DNA of 64,000 bases from Theileria orientalis strain Shintoku. Lineage: Eukaryota; Apicomplexa; Aconoidasida; Piroplasmida; Theileriidae. Of the stretch, positions 42,925 through 51,786 are shown piece by piece. A program made the position numbers and the translations under genes. The notes beneath the pieces were generated by a model. That model saw only the letters and a list, made by a program, of their open reading frames with translations, was not told the origin of the DNA and made no database searches. The DNA lies in the NCBI RefSeq assembly GCF_000740895.1, contig NC_025261.1, positions 1,612,001 through 1,676,000 of the forward strand, written 5' to 3'. Each line of letters begins with the position of its first letter. Positions within the stretch are counted from its first letter, which is position 1.

Positions 42925-44570
42925 GTTACTTTATGTGCCAGATTTGTCAATTTGATTTGATATTGAGGTGTCATCAATAACATTTCAATGAGTAGATTTG
43001 TAAAATGTGTTGCACTCAATAAGATTAAATATATATCATATTTTAACCCATTTTTATTTGTGTATTGTTGCAAATGTTTCTTTAAAATGTGTTAACATGT
43101 ATAAATATAAAAATATACATATAATTGAGAACTAGGGAAATAATAGAGTATTAACCCCAATCCATACTAAAATTGAGAAAAACAGAGATTAAATACACAA
43201 TATTGCTAAATATAATTCAAACGAATGAAAATTGCAATTGATATATACGCAAAAATTTATATCCATTTAAACTATTGGATCGGGAGGTGTAGACTATAAT
43301 ATGAACCGACACATGTTTACATAGTTTGCCCAAAATTCAAATTAGTTATTGGAATGTGTATTTATTTAAATTATATACACGTGTGGAATCCAGGGTATAT
43401 CCTAGGAGTGGTAACACAAGGGTGGAATTTATGAATTAATTAACTGGTTGGCACAGTTACATCCAAAAATCTCAAATTTGAATTAAGTGTCCAATATTCT
43501 ACATCATTAACGATCGATTTTAATGTCCTGATAAAAGGTGTGATTACTGGAAGGACAGTCTGAGTGTATAAAATAGAATCCATATCCAGGGGGAAAGGAA
43601 GTAGAACTCAAGTAGGAAGGTATATTTTAAATTGAAGACACTTTGACTATTTATTGTTGTGGGCAAGAACTGTATATCGTAAAAGTAATTTATTTTTAGT
43701 GTATAAACATTTAATATTAAATCTGTGTTGACAACAATGGCCAAGGAGGCGACCCTTTCTGGGGCAGGTACGCCCAGGATGGAACGGTATGGGCCTTTAG
43801 CTCTCAATTTAAACACAAATAATCACATTTTTAACCAGTTTTAAACCCATAGTTTTATTTTATAGTTATTTGTTGTATAATAACAGCTAAAAACATTCCC
43901 ATTGTTGCTCAACAGAGTATTCTGAGTCAAAATTCTTTATAAATTAATAATTATTGTCTATTATTTAATTTTCAAAGAAGATTCTCAGCTAAAAAAGACA
44001 TATCGCACTTATATATCGCAAACTGTGAGCAATTGTCCTGTTAAGGTAAGATTGTGTTGATTGACATATTTTAAAATAATATCCGCACCAATTAACAATA
44101 TTTGTTCAGGATAAGCCTCTAAATTAATGTCGAATTCTCTGGATTTAAATAAAATTAATTATTAGAAGCATTTACTAGGAAAACTCGGATTGTAAAGGCC
44201 AATTATAGAACTGTTTCTTGATTGCCCTGACGCAAGTCCGTCGCCAGAGAAAAACGTCTAGATTTAAATAAAACACCCTCAATACTAGCAAAGTTTCAAC
44301 GCCATTTCTCAGGTTGCAATAAAACCTCGAGTTAACTTAGCGTAAGAGCTAAACACATAGGCTGTTCGCGGTTACCTATGCACGTAAATCAACAATTTCT
44401 CCGCAAACTACTCAGTAAAATTCACGACATTGTAAAAGCTCAAAAGAGAGCCAAATCACAATACAAAGCAGACAAATAAACGCAGTACCCTCTAGCACGA
44501 GTAATGAAATCAGTCAACTCCAATTACTCGAAAATTAGAAGGAATAAATAAAGTAAACTAATGAAGCTAA
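42925..44570. other. Long spacer upstream of ABC transporter and protein B
   Basis: This 1.65 kb divergent AT-rich region separates the ABC transporter start (minus) from the protein B start (plus). The only distinctive part is a GC-richer, coding-like patch near 43738-43810. TGTGTATTT elements occur near 43350. Confidence 0.45.
43738..43845 (+). pseudogene. Possible remnant of a coding exon
   Basis: An ATG at 43738 opens a 35-residue frame (MAKEATLSGAGTPRMERYGP, then low-complexity Asn-rich) whose first 60 bases are much more GC-rich than the surrounding 1.6 kb. There is no good downstream exon. It could be an orphan exon, a decayed gene start or chance. Confidence 0.2.
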
Positions 44571-45980
44571 ATGACTAAGAAGCCTCCTGGTGCGCAGGAC
44601 ACCACCTGCAAGCTTATCGCATCGTTCATCGCGCTTTCATCGCATCTGATAATGCACCAAATAGATGTGACCTCAGTGCACTTCTCGGTGGCATTTGACA
44701 TACCAATAAACAACATCAGCATTTACTTCAGCAAGCTGTTTAGCTTCAGATGCATGCTAATCGCTGCTGGTACAGCGTCTGAGCTGGTGGTGTCACAGTT
44801 TTCAAAATCAGTAGACCCCAGGGGTAACCAACGAATCCGCAAGTGGTTCAGTATGGGTTCATTTATCGGAGTTTTTTTCATAAGAATGCTTTGTTTATTT
44901 TTCCTAAGCAGGTCGTCTCAGTTGGGATACTATGTGTACGTAATTTTAAGTATTGAGGCCTACTTTTTCGGCTACTTCCACGCCTCAGTGGTGGGACTGG
45001 TGCCCGAGCATTCGCTTGCCGTGGCGTTGGCTGCGAATGTCTCTCGCTTCTTCATTCTGTCGGTGCAGCTGATCCTGGACGCGCTCTTCTACTCGCGCCC
45101 TCTGCTCATGATTAAGTTGCAGGTCTGGATTGGCGTTATAATGACCGGAGTTGCTGTGGCCATGTGGATCTACTTCAACTACGGTCTCTGCGCCATATCT
45201 CCAGAGACCTCGGATGACTCCTCCTCGGGAAGCGTCGTCAGGGTCGTGAAGGAACGCGGGTTCGGAGAAACGCTCTGCAAGGCTCTCTCTCCGTTCTCCA
45301 TGTTCTTCGGCGGCTCCATTTTCAAGGACTTTTTGTTCCCCGGCGTTCTGCCTTACGCGCTTCTTCTCAGGGACAGGTGTCACTTCATAAACATGCTAGT
45401 GCCAGTATCAAACATGGTAGGACCGGTGTTTTTGTTCTGTTTGGAATACTACGATGGATTCCCCAGGTGGACCCCCGTCTTCAACACGTTCTGGCTCTTC
45501 GTGATTCCCATGATCATGATCTTCGTCTCCTCCTTCCTGGCCATGCACTCCAGGATCTCCTTTTTCAGGCGGATGATAAACTCACGCAACTACATCATTC
45601 ACCTCACTTTGACCCTCGTCTGCTGCAACGGGTTCCTCGACCCTTTGAGCTTTGGAGGCGTTGCCAAGATCGTCAAGACTGGGTTCGACCAATACAGCGA
45701 CAGGATTCGGGGCGACAATCCTCCTGATATTGAGGAGGGAAGCAACAGCATCCTGACTCTGCACATTTTATCTGCACTGTTCATGCGTTTCGTCTTCTCC
45801 AAGTTATCAGTCGGATACAATGACACCAGGGTTAGTCTCGGCTATGCTCTCCCCAAGTTCCGACCCATCCACAGAATGTCCAAATTTAACGCCGGCTGGT
45901 ACATTTTCAGACAAACTTTCATTCGCGCCTGGAAAGATGCGGGCAGCGACTTCAAGATGGATATAAAGCAGTATCTGTAA
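44571..45980 (+). CDS. Multipass membrane protein B (paralogue of protein A)
   Basis: One exon codes for 469 residues. About ten hydrophobic segments align with those of the protein at 36620. Shared blocks include PINNISIYFSKLFS, VPEHSLAVALAANVSRF, YSRPLLMIKLQVW, IFKDFLFPGVLPYALLLRDR, KLSVGYNDTRVSLGYALPKF and a C-terminal DAGSDFKMDIKQYL. The central loop is Ser-rich (DDSSSGS) instead of Lys/Glu-rich. From about 44970 on, codon use is markedly GC-rich compared with paralogue A, while the first 400 bases are not. It is probably a transporter-like member of a Theileria multigene family (Tpr-related-like), with the same caveat as for A. It lies beyond the ABC transporter, so the pair brackets that gene. 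Confidence 0.65.
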   Translation: MTKKPPGAQDTTCKLIASFIALSSHLIMHQIDVTSVHFSVAFDIPINNISIYFSKLFSFRCMLIAAGTASELVVSQFSKSVDPRGNQRIRKWFSMGSFIGVFFIRMLCLFFLSRSSQLGYYVYVILSIEAYFFGYFHASVVGLVPEHSLAVALAANVSRFFILSVQLILDALFYSRPLLMIKLQVWIGVIMTGVAVAMWIYFNYGLCAISPETSDDSSSGSVVRVVKERGFGETLCKALSPFSMFFGGSIFKDFLFPGVLPYALLLRDRCHFINMLVPVSNMVGPVFLFCLEYYDGFPRWTPVFNTFWLFVIPMIMIFVSSFLAMHSRISFFRRMINSRNYIIHLTLTLVCCNGFLDPLSFGGVAKIVKTGFDQYSDRIRGDNPPDIEEGSNSILTLHILSALFMRFVFSKLSVGYNDTRVSLGYALPKFRPIHRMSKFNAGWYIFRQTFIRAWKDAGSDFKMDIKQYL

Positions 45981-46519
45981 CCTAATTTCATACTTGATAC
46001 ACACCGTCCTGGCCACTTTCACTATATGAATCATATTCCTTAATTAGATACCAATCATCTTATCTACATCTAATAACAAAGCAGAATGTTTAAATATTTA
46101 AATAAAATTGCTATTTAGTTTAAAAGTGTTAGTGTCGAACGTGTATTTGCATTTACTTACTTAAAAACATTAAGAGGATCTATGCATTTGGGTATAGAAA
46201 CACTTCCATTATTACTGTTTACTGCCATTAGTATTACTGTTTACTGCCAGTAGTGGGTGTAAATCCATTAGAGCTAGCTATCGTACTTATATTAATAGTA
46301 GCGATAGTACTTTAATCAATATTATTGTGTGTATGTCGATTACTAGTAGCAAGTATTTCCATCATTATTAGCCTGAATATATACACTAATGGAGGGTAAA
46401 CATGATTAAATTACATAGTAGACAAGGTATAAAATTATGGCCTAACAGCCGATCAATGAGTACGTTAGACATTAGTGGGTGGCACACCGTTACTTACGTG
46501 CGGTTACGCCATGTAACGA
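45981..46519. other. Convergent spacer, protein B / RPS2
   Basis: This 539 bp holds the 3' flanks of both genes. A short tandem duplication of ATTACTGTTTACTGCCA lies near 46214-46253. No gene was seen; this marks the right edge of the accessory island. Confidence 0.45.
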
Positions 46520-47361
46520 TCACTTTGAAAGCAGGAACGAAGAGAACTCCTCGTAAACAGACGGCTGCAAGGGCCTCTTTTCCCAGAGATCGGGGGTCAG
46601 GTACCCGTAGGTGCTCTTCAGCGCCGCGAACACTGCCTTGAGGAAGTTGCCCCTGGTCTTGGTGCTTCCCTTGCTGGAGCTGAAACAGTCCTTGATGCCG
46701 GCGTACTGCAGTAGCTTCTTCGTGGTAGGAGCGCCTACGATCTGAGTGCCCCTAGGGGCCGGGACCAGCCTCACTCTGACTGAGCCGCACTTGCCCGAGA
46801 CCTTCATGGGCACCGTGTGCGGGTCGCCAATCATGTTTCCCCAGTAACCCATCCTCACTGGCACCAGGGCGAGCTTGGCGCTGATGATGGCTCCCCTGAT
46901 CGCAGTGGCGACCTCCTTTGCGCACTTGGAGCCGAGTCCCACGTGGCCGGAGTAGTCACCGACTGCCACAAAGGCCTTGAACCTGGTCCTCTGGCCCGCA
47001 TTGGTCTGCTTCTGCACGGGCACGATTTTAACAACGTCGTCAACGAGCTTGTTCTCGCTCCTCTCGGGCTGGAAGAAGTAGTCTATGATTTGAAACTCCT
47101 TAACGGGAAGACTGTGGAGATAAATGTGCTCTAGCGACTCAATGAGGCCCGCGTGTACGAGTCTCCCGAGCTTGGTAACTGGAACCCATGACTTGAAGTC
47201 GTCCTCCGGGGGCTTATTCCTCGCTCCACGACGTCCCCTGCCACGTCCGAATCCGGATCCGAATCCACCGCGTTCTGGATATAAATAAATTATATGTTGA
47301 TATAATGGGCAAATATGTAGAATAATGATAACTATGTGCTGAACATCAACGTACCTGCCAT
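46520..47361 (-). CDS. RPS2: 40S ribosomal protein uS5 (RPS2)
   Basis: Exon 1 is only seven bases (47361-47355, ATGGCAG) and exon 2 is 47274-46520; G|AA joins them to give MAERGGFG and a 253-residue protein. A Gly/Arg-rich start ([11 protein letters not shown]) is followed by [11 protein letters not shown], the double-stranded RNA-binding S5 domain ([32 protein letters not shown]) and the S5 C-terminal domain ([36 protein letters not shown]). The protein is in the small-subunit head/shoulder near the mRNA entry. Length and blocks are those of the eukaryotic family. Codon use is GC-rich, as expected for a highly expressed gene. The micro-exon start is the only unusual point. Confidence 0.96.
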
Positions 47362-48101
47362 ATTCTATTATATATTACTAAATAATAATCCGTTTATAGA
47401 TTAAAGTGTTTAATTTATGGAATAAAATAATAAAATAGCACAAGAGCTTCAGAAGTGTCAAATTAAAGGGGAAATTAGTCGATAAAAAGGGAGAACGTAT
47501 TAGACAGTTATGCGTTCTGTATTAAACGTCCCAGAATGTTAGGCACTATTTAATTAATAGCACCAGCAGAAAATTTAATTGATTTTTAAACTAAATGCGA
47601 AGCAATATAAAGTGTTGGAAATAATAGGATATCTAGCTGGAATCTGGAACGGTATGGGGTGCATCTAAAACAAAAGCCTTCCACGACGATTCCTATATAG
47701 CATCGCCAAACAAATACACATTTGTAAAAAAAATAAACGAATGCCCTCGAGATTATTAATGTTTATTGTTAATACCCCTGATATTAAGAGGACTACAATA
47801 AATGTATGTACAACTAATAAAATAAGATAAAATAAGGCACAAAGTGTATTTAATGTCACACTTCGCATGCTTTATTATAAAATTAATTTATTTGTTATGT
47901 GAAGTTAATTTTATAATGTGATTTGCACATTCTATTATGCTTAAAGAGGCTTTACATTTAAAATATATATAATGTTTGACTGTAGTATATGATAAAATTA
48001 ATCTGAAAAAAGATTAAAAGGAATGAATGACTAAATGAATAAAATTCTGGTGTCTAACTCGACTGTATTGTAACAAATCTAACGAATGTTCGTGGAAGGA
48101 G
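47362..48101. promoter_or_regulatory. Divergent region, RPS2 / ER-retained protein
   Basis: This 740 bp of AT-rich DNA lies between opposed starts. It includes a 67-codon minus-strand frame (47665-47868), listed separately. No other feature was seen. Confidence 0.4.
47665..47868 (-). CDS. Possible small membrane protein
   Basis: An ATG-initiated 67-codon frame codes for a strongly hydrophobic stretch (LCALFYLILLVVHTFIVVLL), a short loop and a second, weaker hydrophobic segment, ending RNRRGRLLF. It lies in the RPS2 5' flank on the same strand. It could be a real short membrane protein or a chance frame in AT-rich DNA. No family is recognised. Confidence 0.25.
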   Translation of the reverse strand: MRSVTLNTLCALFYLILLVVHTFIVVLLISGVLTININNLEGIRLFFLQMCICLAMLYRNRRGRLLF

Positions 48102-48812
48102 ATGATTTCAATACTAACAATACATTTGTTTTTATTGATAGCAACAGAGTGTCGAAGTGTGTTTGACGTGGACGATAGGTATTTGCTGAGTAACTTGATT
48201 AAGGAGGAGCAGGAGAGGTTCACACTATACCGGTTGACGCTCTCAGACGTGCCATCGGTAACGAACGCAGAGGACTTTAAAGTGGACTTAATAGGGTCTG
48301 AATTTTTAATGGTAAGTAAATAATAAGTAGCAGTAGACAACGAAGATAAAAACTAGTTTTGAATATAGTGGCTGTTGTGAGTGGAGAGCATTCACTTCAA
48401 CGTTAACTTTTATGTGTAGATTAGAGTGGACAACACAGCAATACAGTGGAGGATAAGACTAGATAATGTATAAAGCGTATATAAATAGGGTTATATAAAT
48501 ACATATGGGTATATATGGTACGCTATAGTTGATGTAATGTTGTGTAGAGAGTTCCTAACCACTTGGTTTTCTACCCGGAGTTCGCAGTAAGTCTGCTTTC
48601 AAGCCACAAAACACTGTCAACATGGTTAGTCGCTGATAACCGATTGTAGTTAGTAGTGTATTTATCGAATAACTAGTGTGTTGAAACAGAGTTATGTGTT
48701 TATTTGCCGATGCGTAGTTTTGCCCATTGACCAAATGCGTAGGGAGGTGTTTGTTAGAATACCTAAATTCTTTGACCTGAATCCGACGACACTTAAAATA
48801 GATGAATTATAA
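48102..48812 (+). CDS. Small secretory protein with C-terminal IDEL (ER-retained)
   Basis: Four exons (48102-48311, 48420-48467, 48548-48586, 48690-48812) join in phase 0 throughout and give 139 residues. The start is a typical signal peptide (MISILTIHLFLLIATECRS), with cleavage likely after CRS. The mature part, about 120 residues, is charged and looks beta-rich (DLIGSEFLMIRV, IQWRIRLDNRV, HLVFYPEFASYVFIC). The last residues are LKIDEL followed by the stop, an xDEL-type ER retrieval signal. Together these predict a soluble protein of the ER lumen. I do not recognise the family; it has no thioredoxin, DnaJ or lectin motif. The two middle exons are 48 and 39 bases. The first part of the gene is secure; the tiny exons rest on phase and splice sites only. 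Confidence 0.6.
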
Positions 48813-48927
48813 TATCGCATAAGTAAATAGAAGTTTATGGTACATTAGTTCCACGTCAGTGTATAGGCAGTTATAATAGAAGCGTGTTCATCAGTGGTGA
48901 TGACTGCACTGCTACCGGCAGTAACAG

Positions 48928-49847
48928 TTACTGGTACATGTTAGTTAGTTTATCGACAAACTGTTTAATGTTGATCTGGTCAGTGTTCATGCCCAAATCG
49001 TCTAGAAAGTCGTTAAATTGACTGATAGTGAGCCTGTTTGAGTTTTTTAAAATGTGATAAAGAGTGTTCTTACTCATAGTCTCATTTCTAGTGGTATTCA
49101 TTTTCTGAAATAAAAGTCAGTGAAAAATTAAGTAGATGGAAGTACAACCAATAAAATATAAAGTGGAAGTTAGTAAAATACTGGAATTGATGTTAAAAGA
49201 GAGTAAAGAAGCTACTGTAAGTAAAAAAATAAGTAAAGTAAGGTAAATAATGGAAGAAAAATAAGGTAACTCGTCTAAGTAAGGTAAGTGGGAAAAATAC
49301 GAAATATTAGGGAAAAATAAGAAAAATACGTTTAGCAACGATAACAATTCATTCTGACTGGGGGCGTTTTGACGTAAACTGTCAACTAAATTCCTTAACT
49401 GCTGAGGATCTACCTGAGAATTGCCAACCTGAGGTAAAACCTCATCTTCACTAAAATAAAATAAGTAAATGGCGACACATTTGAATATTAAGGTGGTAAG
49501 ATGAATAAAATGGGTAAAATGTGTATATTTATTGAGTAAAATACCTAGTTGGAGCGAACAAAGAAGAAAAATTTGCAGCCTGTTGTGGAGTTAAAGTGGC
49601 CCTGCCATCGATGGTGAAAAGATTTAGAGCCTCTTGAAACTGAAAAAAATAAATTAACAAATAATCATGGAAACTGAATATGGCATAATAAGCAAATGGT
49701 AATCTACACCTCATACGATAATAAAGGATATTCAAGAGAACAAAAAGAATAACACAGTAACTGAGATGAAATATAAATAAGAATGAGTAAGGGGTAATTA
49801 AATAATCGGTAGGAGTGAAAATTACTTACATTGATTTTAGAAGCCAT
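48928..49847 (-). CDS. Essential-light-chain/calmodulin-like protein
   Basis: Four exons (49847-49830, 49639-49545, 49450-49330, 49104-48928) join in phase and give 136 residues. The order of weak EF-hand-like helices is that of a myosin light chain: MASKINFQEALNLFTIDGRA (the EF1 helix and a degenerate loop), TLTPQQAANF, a middle linker, then KNTLYHILKNSNRLTISQFN and FLDDLGMNTDQINIKQFVDK. No calcium loop is canonical, as in essential light chains of apicomplexan myosin A, which are close to this length. A role in the glideosome or another unconventional myosin complex is an inference. The alternative is an orphan calmodulin-like protein. It shares a 158-bp promoter with the DHHC gene. Confidence 0.55.
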
Positions 49848-50005
49848 AATGAAACGAATTATCACTAAAATGTGTACACATTATAGGGTGTAGCATACCC
49901 TGGGATCGTTTTAAGATAATAAATGTTTAATTAGAGTGAAATTGCAGTTTTTAAACTTAGTTGTGTCCATGAAATCATTTAAAAGCTTCTTTAAATGACC
50001 TAGGG
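49848..50005. promoter_or_regulatory. 158-bp bidirectional promoter with 14-bp palindrome
   Basis: This is the gap between the ELC-like start (minus) and the DHHC start (plus). It contains a perfect palindrome AATGTGTACACATT at 49869-49882, followed by a GGGTGTAGCATACCC hairpin-like element (49886-49900). The palindrome is a two-fold site of the sort a dimeric DNA-binding protein would use. Confidence 0.55.
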
Positions 50006-51450
50006 ATGGAAGAGGCAACAAGAAAGAATGTTGCCAGGTACTTGAAAATTATTTACACGCCATCAATTTTAAGGAGCTAACAGATCTTATTTTAGGTTCT
50101 CGTCCAACTTACTCGTACGTTCCGAAGACCCATAGCCAATGTAGACGTATATATTGATGCTTCAATCACTGTTCATATCGAATGTAATATATTTCTCCAA
50201 AATGTAAGTTCGATTGCAGATAAATGGAAATAAACACGCCCTGAAACTAACACGAAATTACAGAATAAAACAGAACAATTACTGGTACGTCCTCTACGTG
50301 ATATTGCACGTGGTCCTCCTTGCAATGTCACTCTGGACTCACTATATGTGTATGACAACAAACCCAGGTTACATACCGGAAATCAAAGGTAACACTGACT
50401 ATAGGAAAATATAGAACTAGAATGATTTAAATATGTAGTAAATATTGGTAATAGCGGCGTTATTGACGAATTAGCTAGCTACAAGCACGGGATACGTATC
50501 ACATAGCAGTTATAAGAAATGAACCATGTTAAATATGTAGATGTGGACATAGTGGAGGTTGATATGACATTTACGCACTGCAAAAAGTGTGATTCGTACA
50601 GGCCAATTGGATCACATCACTGCAAAAGCTGTAAAAGGTGTATTCTAAGGATGGACCACCACTGTAAGTCGTCATTAGTGGGTAAAACGATGATAATTAG
50701 AAAAGTTAAATACAAATAATGATAAGCCTAAAATTGATGCCGACTTTGCCAATGACGGTATTGGTAACTGGGCCTTTGTTAAAAATATTTGCGGCACTGA
50801 TAATAAATGTTAAGGTGTGTGGGTCTGTAACTGCGTAGGCAAATTTAACCAGAAATTCTTTATGCAATACTTAGTGGTAAGCCTAATAGATATGCAAACG
50901 AGTTTAATCCACTAATGCTCATTCAGTATATTATGGTAATGTCCATTTTCGACATACTGCTAATATTGATCAACGTACGCGACTTCCTGTCATACTCGGG
51001 GAAGAATAACAAATATCAGTTGTACTATATAATAAACCGGGCACCATATCTAATAGTCGTAAGTCAATAGGTAGCTAGCGATGGATTAAAAATTAACGAA
51101 CGTTTAGATATTCGGGTGTATAGCGATAGTGTTCCTCCTGTTCTGTGCAATAATGTTGATAGATCAACTGGTATCAGTATTTAGGAACAGAACGGGAATA
51201 GATAGCCTCCAAAAAATTAAATTCCAAAGACTTAAGTTCAGAGAATCGTTAAAAAACATATTCGGTAACACATGTTCAGAAGTGTAAGTGTCAGAAGAAA
51301 AAAAATTTATAATAACATAGGTTCTTGCCAATAAAAAATGAAAAGGATAAGTACTGGGGAAAAGAACTGTCTCTGATGGACATAGTAGCAATAATGAGTT
51401 TGGACGAATTTAAGCTAGAAGAAGGTTATCAATTAAGGGAAAAAACATAA
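50006..51450 (+). CDS. DHHC palmitoyltransferase
   Basis: Eight exons (50006-50037, 50096-50114, 50220-50388, 50541-50663, 50815-50876, 50927-51058, 51108-51283, 51321-51450) join in phase to give 280 residues. Two membrane segments come first ([17 protein letters not shown] and flanking), then TTNPG, the cysteine-rich domain [20 protein letters not shown] and RMDHHC with the catalytic Cys, VWVCNCVG and N-x-KFF. Two more membrane segments follow ([28 protein letters not shown]). This is the classic zDHHC protein S-acyltransferase arrangement, with four membrane passes and the active site in the cytosol. The usual CPWVNNC reads CVWVCNC, so the Pro after the catalytic Cys is Val. The 19-base second exon rests on phase and splice sites alone. 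Confidence 0.9.
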
Positions 51451-51786
51451 TTTTTTCTAAAAGAAATAGTATCGGACAAATTTTCAAAATAATGTAATAT
51501 AATAAATAGAACAAAGATATAAATAAAAGTGTGTAAATATAAAAATTGTGTGGTGTGAGAACAATTAGTAGATTTATCATAAAAAGTAGAAAAAGAGATT
51601 GTAAAATAATGTGTTAAATAAATAAAAATGTATAATCAACCTTGTAATTAAAAATAATTTGTTACGAAAACCAGTAAGATGTTATCCAAATCTGAGCGTA
51701 ATCAAGTGATAGTTAATCGCACATAAAAATACTATTAAATTTAAGGAAAAGAAAGAAACAAAAATAAATAAATAAATTTAAGTAAA
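51451..51786. other. Spacer between DHHC and the giant helical protein
   Basis: This 336 bp is very AT-rich, containing the DHHC 3' UTR and the next gene's 5' UTR. A TGTGTAAATA element lies near 51530. No gene was seen. Confidence 0.4.

Noticed and set aside
43544..43816. 90-codon minus-strand frame in the spacer between the ABC transporter and protein B
   Set aside because: It overlaps the opposite-strand coding-like patch, has no family features and looks like chance in AT-rich DNA.
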